DNA of 64,000 nucleotides from Panonychus citri. Taxonomy: Eukaryota; Arthropoda; Arachnida; Trombidiformes; Tetranychidae. The position numbers were made by a program, and so were the translations under genes. Below are positions 26,393-38,208 of the stretch, piece by piece; position 1 is the first letter of the stretch, and each line of letters opens with the position of its first letter. The notes below the pieces were generated by a model. The model made no database searches and was not told the origin of the DNA. It was given only the letters and a program-made list of their open reading frames with translations. The DNA lies in assembly GCF_014898815.1 (NCBI RefSeq), contig NW_026515529.1:248001-312000 (forward strand). The letters are read 5' to 3'.

Positions 26393-27035
26393 AATTTTTG
26401 AGGAAAATAATTAGTGAGAAAAACAAAACAAAATCCAAAATAAACTGAGTGAGAAAATTTTTCGAAAAAATTTGTTTTTCTTTTCTGTCAATCAAAAGAA
26501 ACACAAAAATCAACCATAGAAACCAAACAGCGAAAACCACTAATCACCAATACATTTTAATTGTTCATCTTCTCCATCAATAACAGTAAACTTGATTCTT
26601 TAACCAAATCAATTCACTGGAAAAATATTAACACAATTAAAAGTTATCAAGTTGATTATAAAATGTTCACTTTAAAAATAATCAATTCTCTTTGTTGACA
26701 AAACTGTAACAAAGATAATAAGACAGTTTTACATGAGAATACAATTTGAATTGTTTGTAATTATAATGTTCGATTGTAGTGATCAGTTATAGAAAGGTTT
26801 TTACACAATTAGCTAATCACAATTAAAGAATAGAATCAAATTAAATTAATAAATTTCAAGTGAAAATTTTAACGTTTTTTTTTCAAAACAAGAGCCAATC
26901 GATGTATCGGATCCCAAAGGAAAAAGTATCGGATCCCACACATGTTTTCCTTGTTTTCATTTTGGTTTAAATTGTTTCAATTAACTAATTGTAATTAATT
27001 AACGTTTACGGTTTTGTAGATTGAACAATTTACTC
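26393..27035. promoter_or_regulatory. Bidirectional promoter with a duplicated 13-bp element
   Basis: 643 bp separate the start codons of the ALMS-motif gene (-) and the ACAD-like gene (+). GTATCGGATCCCA occurs twice in direct orientation, at 26904-26916 and 26926-26938, a 22-bp period (about two helical turns), with an ATCGAT just upstream. This is likely a transcription-factor site pair; the factor is unknown. Confidence 0.5.
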
Positions 27036-29388
27036 ATGTTGGGGAAATTAGCTGTTCGTGGAATACACAATTATAGTAGAAGATCATCTATTTATTCTGA
27101 GAAATGTTACTTGGTTAGAAAGAGAATCGGATTACGTTTATCATCTTCGTCTTCTCAACAATCTGATTTGGAGAAAAAATCTGGCCAGCAATTAAAATCA
27201 TCGGCTAATGGACCAATTTCATCGGAAATCCCCAAAGAATTTATGCCTCAAGAGGTTATCGATAAAGTTCAATCTGTTCGATCTTTAGATGTTACAACTA
27301 AAGTTCCACTTGTTCCAGTTGAAAGTCTAGGAATCAAAGCTGATGTATTGAGAGTTCAGAAAAATGGTTCTTTCATCAAGAGACTTTTCATCGCTAAATA
27401 TGATACTGATTTTCTTAGTTATCCTGAAATTTTAAAGACTCGAAGTGAATTTGATGCTATTCAGAAACAATGTGAAATGGTTGAAACGTATTTCCATAAT
27501 TTCGCCAATGACAGTGACTCTTTACATAAATTGAAATTTGATTCGTTATGGAAAATGACTGCCACCGAAATGATGACCATTTTCGAATCGATTGGACACA
27601 CTTTGGCCATTCGATTCAACGATTGTTTCACAAAGAATGTAAGTATTGAGATAATAGAATATAGAATGTAAATTAATGTAGTTTCTAATTTTCAATTTGA
27701 TTCTGTTTTCTTTGTAGGTTATTAGTGAACAAGATGGAAATGAATTGAAAGGTTACTTGGCAATTAAGCCTAATCATCCAGTTGTCGACATGAAATGTGT
27801 TCATGGATTATTCAATCTTCTTAATCACAATTGTCTTGGTTTTGGTTCAGTTGAATGGGGAGATAATGATGGAATTAGAGATCGTATTTTATCATTACTA
27901 CGAAAAGATCCTTCGATTAAGATTGGTTTCGCTTGGACAGAGAGAGAAGCTCCTTTTGGTGCTGGAAGTTTCGCTGATTGGGAAACTGTTGCTCGTCGAT
28001 CAGCTGATGAATCAAGTTGGACTCTTTCAGGGTCAAAAAATCGTATTCTCAAAGATAATTACGATTATTATGTCATTTTTGCTTCGACAAAAGATTATAA
28101 CGAAGAGGAGAAACCCCAATGGATGTTAACTGGAGGCACTGAATCTCCACCAGGAATTGTTGGTTTTCTCATTCCATCTAAAATGATTGGTAAAATTGAA
28201 GATGAAGAAGTGATTAACGGACTAGTCTATCAAAAAATTACCTTCGATGGTTTAGTCTTACCAACGGAAGATCATCTTTTAGTTGAACCTTCACCTCTTG
28301 GAATAAGATCATTAAACATTCGTGGTCTTGGTCTTCTTGGTACCTCATCGATAATTTTAGGATTAACCAAATCACTTTTAGCTGATTGTTATCGTTATCT
28401 ATTGAAAAATCGAGCACCACTATTAGAATGTCAAACAGTTGAGAAACTTTTGGTCAACATAACATATAAAATATACACACTCGAATCATGTTTATATTTA
28501 ACATCTCAAGCCTACGATGCATTTGATAATGTTAATGCCGATCCAGAGCAAAATTTGGAAGCTTCAATTTGTAAAATTTTAGCCATTGAATTAGGACATG
28601 AGATTATTGAGATTATCCAATCAATTTATGGATCACAAATGTTAATAACTTCTCCTTTACATGATTTCCTTCATCTTCTTGATTCTTATCTTGATAATAC
28701 TGTTCATCATCGTGTTAACATTGGTACAAGTGGAATGTGGTTCGCTGGTTATTACAAGAATGATAATATTCGTAAACTACGATTAGCACCATTCTTTCCC
28801 GTCTATCGACTTTACGAACTTATCAATGAATATAAATTGTCCAAAGATAAGCCCAAATTAATCTACGATTTAAGAGGTCACGTTCATCCTTCCCTTCAAG
28901 AAGAAGCTGATAAATTAGAAACTGTTTCTCTTAAATTTGGATTAGGAGTTGAATGGATTCTAAAACGTTGGGCTGGTGTAAGTTTATATTAGTTTGATTG
29001 ATTAACTTTTTTGTTGGATTAAATTTTTTAATTTTTCTTTTCTTTTTCTTTTTATTACTCAAATATTATCATTTGTATTTAGCAAACCACTCGACGACAA
29101 AATGATCTGGAAAGACTTGCAGACATGGCCATCGATATTTACGCAATGACCTGTGTGATTTCAAGAGGTTCAAAGGCTTATTGTGATGCCGTTAAAAATG
29201 CCGACATGGATCGATACACAGTTTCATCAATTGTTCATCATTTATATGAAAAAGGAATTTTAACTTTCGAGGAATTGAACCGTTCACAAGAAGATACCGA
29301 TGAATATAGAAATCATCATATCCATAGAAAGAATATTGAATATGGTGGTTATTTCGCCCAATCTTCACTAAATAGAATACATTATTAG
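27036..29388 (+). CDS. ACAD9/VLCAD-like acyl-CoA dehydrogenase, probable pseudoenzyme
   Basis: Exons 27036-27638, 27718-28977 and 29083-29388 give 722 residues. ATG 27036 opens a basic, Ser-rich N-terminus of mitochondrial presequence type. FIKRLFIAKYDTDFLSYPEI matches the entry to the ACAD9/VLCAD fold, and FAWTE, SGSKNRILKDNYDYYVIFAST and KITFDGLVLPTEDHLL follow the dehydrogenase beta-domain and C-terminal helices. LERLADMAIDIYAMTCVISR matches the extra C-terminal domain found only in ACAD9 and VLCAD. The usual catalytic FEGTNE segment is replaced by NTVHHRVNIGTSGMW without a glutamate, and TEP-SGSD and the Arg/Gln-Phe-Gly FAD-contact region are also altered. ACAD9 has a non-enzymatic role in complex I assembly, so a structural role here is plausible; that is inference. 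Confidence 0.82.
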
Positions 29389-29668
29389 TTATAAAACAAT
29401 CAACAATTAACTAATTATCTTCTCTCTCTCTCTTCATTTCTTTTTCTTCTCGTTTTTATTACCAAACAACAATTTTATTTGGAATGAAAAAAAAAATCTA
29501 TAACGAAACCTTTAGTTGTATAAAAAAAGAAAGGAAAACATCCAAATATCAAGTGCATATATTATATAGAATTTAGAAATAATTAATAAATTGTAATAAT
29601 AAATTCCAATTGGTAATTGAATTGAATTTCAATCGAAAAATGCAAATTTTGAAAAAAAATCGAAAAAA

Positions 29669-29738
29669 CCGCCAAAAGTCTATTTTCACAGCAAAAGAAA
29701 ATGAGCTCTGAGAATAGACTAATTTGTTTGGCGGAAAA
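29669..29738. promoter_or_regulatory. Paired inverted E2F-like sites
   Basis: CCGCCAAAA (29669-29677) and TTTGGCGGAAAA (29727-29738) are mirror-image E2F-type sites. Next to the left one lies AGTCTATTTTC and next to the right one its near complement GAGAATAGACT, so the whole module is an imperfect dyad. It ends 162 bp before the ATG of the small gene at 29901, suggesting S-phase expression. Confidence 0.55.
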
Positions 29739-29900
29739 TCATTGCATCAGTTTCTCATTGTAATTGTCAAAGGAATAAACTTATTGTGTGTTGCCCTCTC
29801 TAAGTCTTTGTCTCTAATTGTTTCTAATTTATTAATTGAATTTGTGTATTTTTGGCTTTTATTTGTTTCCAAAGAGAAAAGTAAACTGTACTCAATCGAA

Positions 29901-30377
29901 ATGTCTTCTTCTTTCCATAGTGATGCATGTTCTTATGACGATTCTCAATCGGCTATGATGGAAACATCTCTTTGGGATGATCTTCCCTCCGTTAATCCTT
30001 ATCTTACTCCACCGAGACATGAATCTACTCCATCTCGCAAGACTTATTCAACCCGTCGATCTTCACGATTGTCTAATCGAAAAAGGTCAATCCCTTGTGA
30101 TGAAAATACACCAATAAATATGGAGAAAGCTAAAAAACGAACCAGAGCAGCAACAACTTCACGAAAATCAAAGAAACCAATGAAACCAGTTAATCTTTGG
30201 GATAAAGCGATGAGTAAGAATAAAGATTTGGCCAAATTCATTGAATCTTATAATGAACAAATGGAGAAAATCTGTTCAACTGAGCTTTCCATCCGCTCAG
30301 AGCCAAATGCAAGTCTAAATTGGTTTGAGAGAGACTCATCAATACATTTATCAACATTGGATGACGAAGAAGTGTAA
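29901..30377 (+). CDS. Small basic Ser/Arg/Lys-rich protein, unrecognised
   Basis: A single exon from ATG 29901 encodes 158 residues. The frame is open further upstream to 29724, but that part is hydrophobic, is not preceded by a better start and overlaps the E2F-like site, so I chose the internal ATG. The N-terminal part carries SP/TP sites (YLTPPRHESTPSRKTYSTRR), then a strongly basic, nuclear-signal-like stretch (KKRTRAATTSRKSKKPMKP). A predicted helix, LWDKAMSKNKDLAKFIESYN, and an acidic Ser-rich tail complete it. E2F-like sites and this composition fit a cell-cycle nuclear protein, but no family is recognised. Confidence 0.6.
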   Translation: MSSSFHSDACSYDDSQSAMMETSLWDDLPSVNPYLTPPRHESTPSRKTYSTRRSSRLSNRKRSIPCDENTPINMEKAKKRTRAATTSRKSKKPMKPVNLWDKAMSKNKDLAKFIESYNEQMEKICSTELSIRSEPNASLNWFERDSSIHLSTLDDEEV

Positions 30378-30570
30378 AAGACTATAAAAAAAGAAATTCT
30401 TTTACAATCTAAGGTCACCCTTGCCTAATCTAATGGTCAACAATCTACTCTCTGGCAATAACCTGTCATTATATTGATAAGATTATCATGTTTTTTTCTC
30501 TAATTATCTTCTATTTTTTCCTCTCAATCTAAAATCTATTTTTTTCTCTCCTCTTTATCCTTTAATCTCT

Positions 30571-30621
<51 letters not shown>
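30571..30621. repeat. (CT)n microsatellite
   Basis: About 24 CT units between the small basic gene and DDX24, continuing into a CTTT-rich tail. Confidence 0.9.
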
Positions 30622-30626
<5 letters not shown>

Positions 30627-31149
30627 CTACTTTTCTCCCCTTTACAAATCATCTAAATCGTTATGGTTTAATAATATTTTTATCTTCCACCCCTTACAAT
30701 TTACTTAACCAAAAGATCTCCGAAAACTTAATCTCTTTTGGAGAGATGAAAGTTACGAAACAAAAAGTTTATCTCAACAAACAATTTACTCATTGTGATC
30801 CCTTGAGAAAACTTGTCAAGTTGAGATACATGTAATGTCAAAGTTTCTTTACTCATATGATAAAAATTCAATCCCCCTGTTAATCAACCAAAAAGAAAAA
30901 CATTTAATAAAAAAATAATTAACATTTATTGTTCTATCAAACAAAGAAATGAAAATTTATTTCATCATTTCAATTCGCGCGTTTGGATTTACCGCCAATT
31001 TTTTCCTTCCATCCACATGTTTACCTTTTGGTAAACAATCAACAACATGTTATCATATTTACTTTATTTTTCATCTTCTCTTTGCAATTAATTGTTTCTT
31101 TTATTTATTAAATTGTTGACTCTTTTTCTTTTCCAGTTAATCTGTTAAA

Positions 31150-32688
31150 ATGTCTAAAGAAAGTGACGCTGATGATATTACTGAAGCGATTCTTGATGAG
31201 ACGAAATCTGAAACATGGGAATCACTTGGTGTCTCTGAAAATATTATCAATGCTCTTAATGAACATGGTCTAACTGAACCAACCGATATTCAGAAGGGAA
31301 TAATTAAACCTGCCTTGTCTGGAATATATGATTTACTTGGAGCTGCTCCTACTGGAAGTGGTAAAACTTTAGCCTTTGGAATACCTTTAATTCAAAAGAT
31401 TCAAGAGAAAAAGGATTATTATGGTGATAGTAAATTAAGAGGTCTTATTATTACTCCTACTCGAGAATTGGCTCAACAAATTAAAATTCATCTTGATAGA
31501 GCTGCTAAATTTACTACTGTTAAAATTGCTGTGGTATTTGGTGGCTTATCTACCCAACGGCAGGAAAGAATTTTGACCAAAGGTCAACCGGATATTCTTG
31601 TTGCCACACCAGGTCGACTTTGGGAGATAATTAATGAGATGGAGATTCCTCATGTTTCACATAAATCTGTTTCTCATATTCGTTATTTGGTAATCGATGA
31701 GGCTGATCGAATGACGGAGAAAGGCTACTTTTCCGAATTGACCAATATTCTTAGTATAATCAAGGAAAAAGGGGCCAAAATCCATCGCCAGGTATTCCTA
31801 CTTTCGGCTACATTAACATTCATCTCTAAAGGACCAAAGTTAATCAAAAAAATGAAACAACCCAAATTACGATCAAAATTGCGACACATCTCACGAATCA
31901 TTGGAATGAAAAATCATAAAATTATCGTCGATTTGACAGCCGGAGGTGTTGGTACACCAAGTCGTGAACAATTGTCCATCTTTAAGATTGAATGTTTAAA
32001 AGAGGAAAAAGACCTTTATTTATATTACTTTCTATTAGCTCATCCTGGTCGATCAATAGTATTTTGTAATAGTAAAGATTGTCTTAGACGTTTACAGCAT
32101 CTTCTAACAATTTTAGATCAAAAGCCGATCCCCTTACACGCGGCCATGGAACAGAAAAGACGACTCTCGAACCTTGAACGTTTCAGTGCCGATCCCAGAG
32201 GAATTTTATTAGCCAGTGATGTCGCCGCTCGAGGCTTAGATATTTCTTATGTTGACCATGTTATTCACTATCAAGTCCCTCGAACCGCTGAATTATATAT
32301 CCACAGAAGTGGCCGAACCGCTCGAATGTCCAACAAAGGGATTTCTCTTCTTCTTTGTGAACCCGCTGAAAGTTACACTTATAGAAAACTCTGTGGTTCA
32401 ATCAATGATTCCCAAGATTTAGATTCTTTTCCCATTGACGATGTTAAACTAAATCGACTCCGTGAACGACTTGGAATTGCTAGAGAATTGGATGTTCTCA
32501 CTCATAGGCAAAAGAAAGTTAAATCTCATGATGACTTTTTCCGTCGAATGGCCAAAGAATGTGAAATTGACCTGGAAGATCGAGATGATCTATGGATGAA
32601 AGATGAAGATTCTGCTCCTAAAGAAAACAAAAAGATCAAAAATTTACAAAATCAATTGAAAAATCTATTGAAAAAAAATGTTTTCTAA
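31150..32688 (+). CDS. DDX24: DEAD-box RNA helicase DDX24 (yeast Mak5)
   Basis: A single coding exon of 512 residues. Helicase motifs appear in order: Q motif (PTDIQ), I (APTGSGKT), Ia (PTRELAQQ), Ib (ATPGRLWE), II (DEAD in VIDEADRM), III (SAT), IV (IVFCNS), V (ASDVAARGLD) and VI (HRSGRTAR). The GAAPTGSGKTLAFGIP context, the KIIVDLTAGG insert and the ending NLLKKNVF match DDX24/Mak5, a nucleolar helicase for 60S ribosomal subunit assembly. It is shorter than vertebrate DDX24 because the long charged N-terminus is missing. A pyrimidine tract and CAG directly before the ATG (to about 31137) suggest a 5'-UTR intron. Upstream at 30974-30999, TTCGCGCG and ACCGCCAAT resemble E2F sites. Confidence 0.93.
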   Translation: MSKESDADDITEAILDETKSETWESLGVSENIINALNEHGLTEPTDIQKGIIKPALSGIYDLLGAAPTGSGKTLAFGIPLIQKIQEKKDYYGDSKLRGLIITPTRELAQQIKIHLDRAAKFTTVKIAVVFGGLSTQRQERILTKGQPDILVATPGRLWEIINEMEIPHVSHKSVSHIRYLVIDEADRMTEKGYFSELTNILSIIKEKGAKIHRQVFLLSATLTFISKGPKLIKKMKQPKLRSKLRHISRIIGMKNHKIIVDLTAGGVGTPSREQLSIFKIECLKEEKDLYLYYFLLAHPGRSIVFCNSKDCLRRLQHLLTILDQKPIPLHAAMEQKRRLSNLERFSADPRGILLASDVAARGLDISYVDHVIHYQVPRTAELYIHRSGRTARMSNKGISLLLCEPAESYTYRKLCGSINDSQDLDSFPIDDVKLNRLRERLGIARELDVLTHRQKKVKSHDDFFRRMAKECEIDLEDRDDLWMKDEDSAPKENKKIKNLQNQLKNLLKKNVF

Positions 32689-34876
32689 CAAGTAAATCTT
32701 TTCCCCGATTCCCAAACAATTGCGATTTATAAATTAACGATTGAAATGACACATTTTCTTGAAATTTTAGGTGCAATCAAATTAATCATGTTCCTGTAAA
32801 TACTGATTGACCAACTGTCAACAAGAAAACCAAATTAAAAGGTTTAATCATAAATTACTCTTGAGGATTTCCACCAATGATGACATTTGATTATTATCAT
32901 TATGATTATTGTGAACGATGAACTTCAGCTAAATTTAATTTGCGCACTTGCAGCCTGATAATCAACATAAAAGATAGAGTGAGATGAAGTATGAATGAGA
33001 GAGTTAATCCAGCTCTCCCCCCCTCTCTCTCTCTCTCACTGTCAATCAAATTGGTTAAATCATCAATCAAGAATCAAGAATTGAAAGAGAGTATATTATC
33101 AATCTAAGTTGCGATTTCGTAGTTATATCGATCTTTACGTTTGATTAAATAAAACCAATGAATTATCAGATAATAGTTGTGATCAATTCTGATGTCACAT
33201 GGAATCAACTTTTCTCTCTCATAAAGATTATCCGATTATCTCTGGAAAAAAAAACAGTAAATGAAAGAAAGAGAATCAAATAGGAAATAGATTGGTGATT
33301 AAGACCTGATACTTAAGGAGTAGTTAACTTAAGTCATACTCGATTAACCTTTATTTGGATGCTACAATATTGGAAGTATAAAAAAAAGAAGCCAAGTCGA
33401 TGGGCTAAAGACAAACAACAATTAATCTGAATCAATTTTAATCACCAAATGATCCATCGAACACAATCTTAAATGATCAACTGAAAAACTGATTTGAAAC
33501 AATAATCAACTTGTCAACTCTACGAGCACTCACAATGAGAATGGAGAAAAAGTAACTCGTTAATCATTTGGAAATCAACTAAGTGCTTCTCAACAATTAA
33601 CCTCTACATCTAAATTCATTGGAACAATAGTAATTATTGTTATCATCTCATGTTCATCATCAAGGGAAACAACAACGACGAAGACGAGAATTCAAATTTT
33701 TTTTTAGGTCAAAGGGAACATCCAAATGTCGAAAGGGAATCGAGAGGAAAAAAGTTCGAAGGGAAAAAAGTTCGAGGAAAAAAAAAGAAACAAAAAGACT
33801 AATAAATATCGAATCAAGAAGATTAGTTGATGGTTGATTTAATCTAATTTACCATTAATGGTGTTGATTGCCAGACAGCGCAGTAGTTAAGTGTAACAAT
33901 TGAAATTACTATCAACACATCAACGATTATCACCAAAAATATCACATTAATATCTTAATCTTTTCCATTGAACGAGACTGGAATTAACGTAGAAAAATGT
34001 TAATCACCAGAGATAATTGTTTGATAACAATTAACTATTGAAGAGAGGATTGAAAACTCGTTGATTGTAAATGGTTTTACACAGACTAAATTGTAATTAG
34101 ATGATTGCTGTTGATTATTCTGTTAACACAGGAAACTCATTTTCTATTTATTCCTGGTAATTTTCACTTGTTTCTCGTAATCAATTTTCTTCCTCTCTAA
34201 CAATCAATCAATTATTGATTCTAATCAATAATAAATATTATTCTAAATTAACGAAAGAGTAAAACAAATTGTTCCTTAATGATATTGGTTGATGTAATCA
34301 ACCGATCGACGCCGTTTTTGATTGTTACAATTACCCGATTTTTATTGATAATCATTTCTGATTATCAGTTTTATATTTATACTTATCGATGATAATTAAA
34401 ATAACCCAATCAAATTAAGGGAAACAAAAAAATTCAACCCAAAAGAAAACAAATTGTTACAATTAGTTATTTTCTAATGAATATAATTGTTAATCAGATT
34501 TCATCAGATTATTGATTACATTGGACATGATTAAATGTAAAGAGTAACAATCAAGGCAATTGAATATACAATAGTTAATTGAGATGATTACAATTGTTGA
34601 TTAACCTTGAAGTGAATTACATAGAGCAGGCAATAGGAAATTACTGATTAATCATTAATCAATATAATTTGACAATTTATATAATTAGTGTTTAGATTTT
34701 GCTTTAAATTGATATAAATTAGTAACAAATATCAGCTTTCAATCAATTAAATTACATTGTATTAGATTATCATCTTGAATTGATGAAAATATTATCATTA
34801 ATTGTAGCTGATTACAATTAGCAATCATTATAAAGACAATTGACTTTCTTTGGGTTAACAATTAATTGTTGATTAA
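32689..34876. other. Intergenic stretch, DDX24 to GPCR
   Basis: Convergent 3' flanks in AT-rich DNA. A Lys/Arg-rich open frame at 33637-33837 is purine-tract noise. Nothing else is supported. Confidence 0.6.
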
Positions 34877-37800
34877 TTACAATTGGGTTGATGTAATAAA
34901 ATGTGGCTCTGATTTGGATCGATTATAATTAACTGGTCCAGATTGATTATTGTTAATGTTACTTTTTTTACTATTGGCACAATTAGCGGATGATGATGTT
35001 GATTGGTTAATTATTAACAATTGATTTGGTGATGATGGAGTGTTGGACAATTTATAATTAGCTTGATTATTTTGATCTTTCTCAATTACTGAGGTCAATT
35101 GATTATTACCACAATTGAGTAAATTGTCACTGTATCGACGTTGTTTTGATAAAAGTCCAAATTCAGATGAGATAATCATCTCATTTGGATTAATTATTGA
35201 TCCATGATTAAGTTGATCTTTGGTACAATTTGAGATGATTGAGGATAACGGTAAAGTGGGTGGTGATTGTGGCTGAGGTGGGGAAGATGATGATGATTTA
35301 AATAGTGTTGAACAATTAATCGGATCAAGTTGAGATTGTAATTGATTGAATAAACCAATTGATTCATTAATATTAATAGATTTTGATTCAATTACTTTTT
35401 CATCTTGATAATTATCATTGTTTGGTTGCCTTTTACCCTGATTATCACCAGCATCGTCATAATCATCGGCCACTTCGGTGGGTTTATCGGTTAGATAGCC
35501 CGAAACGGGCGGACTGGACTCACTGTGACCCGAATCGTTTGACAGGTTAACAGATTGTCCGCAAATAAATCGGACTAATTGATATCGATACTTGGCTAAT
35601 GATGTTAATTTACCTTTCAAAGTTTCATTTGGTTTACCATTAAAGGGTAAGTTAACTGTCAATTGATTCTCAGGGTTGGAAGTTAATTGTCTTTCCAATT
35701 CTGATGCTGATCTTTGGTTAACCATATCTGGTTGATCGATCGGTTGACCACCACCACTAATCACCTGGTTCTGGGGCTGGTCACCGGAAACGATTCGATC
35801 TGATTCTTCAAGCTCATCGTGGGTCGAAACGCAAAGTAACACCTTCAATATGTTGGTGAATCCAAGACGAAATCGAGTTGACATTAGGACATAAATGAAC
35901 GGATTAACGGAGGAATTAAGGAAAGCGAATAAGTTAATTGATAACATTGTGAAAAAGTAATTATGTTTATGCATGAAATTAACTTTCTGATATTGGGTTA
36001 CAATTGTCACCAGAAAATAGGGTGTCCAAGAAATGGTAAATGCTAATACAACCACCAGAATCATCTTTGCAATCTAATAACAATTGTGAAAAGAGAAACA
36101 ATTAAAAACAATTAGTGTTTCATGCTAATTACAATTATTAAATTTTCTCTTCAATCATTTTGTGATCTAATTCATTTGATTTGTATCATTTCAAGTTTGC
36201 AAATTGGAAACAATTAAAAGTGAACACAAAAACAAAAACAATGTCTAATCTAAATGAAAATGGTAATTACAATTTGTTAATTGTTAAGGTAATAATATTT
36301 TTCGGGTTTAATTGTTGGGTGGGTTGTTGTATCAACTATTTTAGATTAACGGGTCAATTACAAATGAAGTAAATTGTTATTGTTTTTAATTGTTAAAAGG
36401 AAAGTCAATAGATTGGACTAGTTAGATTATAATAGTTTATAAATTATCTTGATTTGATTTGGTTTTACCTTTTTTTTTAACTGTTAATACAATTGACCAA
36501 CTGATTTAGTTCATGATCATGTTAACACATCAACAATTAAGATTATAAGAAATTATAAAAATGAATAAGGAAAAATATTCATGATTGATTACAATCAATA
36601 ATACAATTAACCCTTTTCAACGATTTATATTCATTGTTAAGATTAATTGTGCTTCTGTTAATCATCAACAATTTAACAGATCAAAAGTAAATAATATCTT
36701 AATCAAATTGTCAAATGTTGATCAATTTAATGGTTACAACAATCAAATGAACAAAATATAAACTCAATCAACAAACTTGTATCGATTAACTTTAATTAAA
36801 TTAGTTGTGGTTACAATCAATTAAAGTAATTTACATTGAATAGTCAATCAATTGGTTAATTAATTAGTCCAAAAATAAGATGATATAAACTAAATTAGTT
36901 GGGACAATTAAGATGAAAAATGATTAGGAAAATATTACCATTAATTTGGTAGGAAAAGTAATTAAAATTTTTCCGCAATTCTAATGGTTGATTAATGATT
37001 AGTGTATATGATTAATTAATCACAATCAACCAATAAAATAAATAATAATTGATCAGATGAGAAACAATTTAAATCATAAAAGCAAAGTTTAATTTCAATT
37101 GAAGGCTAAAACATTTCCAATTTACTAATTGTTATCTGATTATATAAATCAGGCAATCGGAAAGAAAGTGATTAAATAATATTTTAAATTGCTCTCCATC
37201 AATAGAGATTGTTGATTGTTAACTTTTGATTAGAATTTAATTCCACTGAAATTGAAAACTAACTTTAAATCCAATGTAAGTATTGATTTGATTCTGTAAT
37301 CAAATCAACAATCAACAATCTGAATTAAAGTCAATCGATCAACTTTCAGATCATTTAGTTTACTTTGACTCTCTTTCTCTGACTTTAATTCAGTTCATCT
37401 ACAATTAACTATTAATAGAAAATGATGATTAGTAGCAAGAAAATCCCTCGAAAATAATAACTAACTGAATTAATCAATAGATGATCAAGATAATTCTAGT
37501 CTTAGATATTTATAGTTACCTTACAATTGAATGATTATCAAGATAATCGTAAAACTAAATCAAAGAGAAGAAGTAAAAAAAATTAAAAGGACCCACAGAG
37601 GAAAAAGATGATCAAACTAAATCATCATTAAATTGTTCATCTAATTCCCTTAATCCATTGTAGATCAAGATAAAATAATCAATCTCAAGATGATTACCTA
37701 ACCATTGATAGAGAGAAGGAAAAGTTTCCCATCCATCCGATGAAAGAATCAAATTAAAATAAGAATAGATTGATTATTCCAACTGATGGTGGATAGAACA

Positions 37801-38164
37801 TGAGAAAAGAAAAGATCAACAATTAACATGATGAATGAACAACCGAATCAACGAAAAGAAACAAATAGTAAACAATCAACGAAAAATAATGATCAATATC
37901 ATGTAATATTTAAAACTAAACAATGAGAGTAAAGTTTTGTCAGATTAATGAACAGAATTGGAATATATATAAATTCAATCATTAGTAATACAATATAATC
38001 AACAATCATCTGATTCGATTGATCTAATTACCTTTCGGTAATACAATATAATACAAATACTAATGCAAACAAGGATTGAGAAAAACATAATTTATCATCT
38101 GAATGGGAACCTCAAAGTTAAAAGGTATCCAAAAACCACCTTAACCTTAACCTTTACCACCACC

Positions 38165-38208
<44 letters not shown>

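Noticed and set aside
29724..29900. N-terminal extension of the small basic protein
   Set aside because: Hydrophobic translation of UTR-like DNA overlapping the E2F-like site; ATG 29901 is the better start.
33637..33837. 66-codon Lys/Arg-rich ORF
   Set aside because: Translation of a purine-rich tract; no homology or context.
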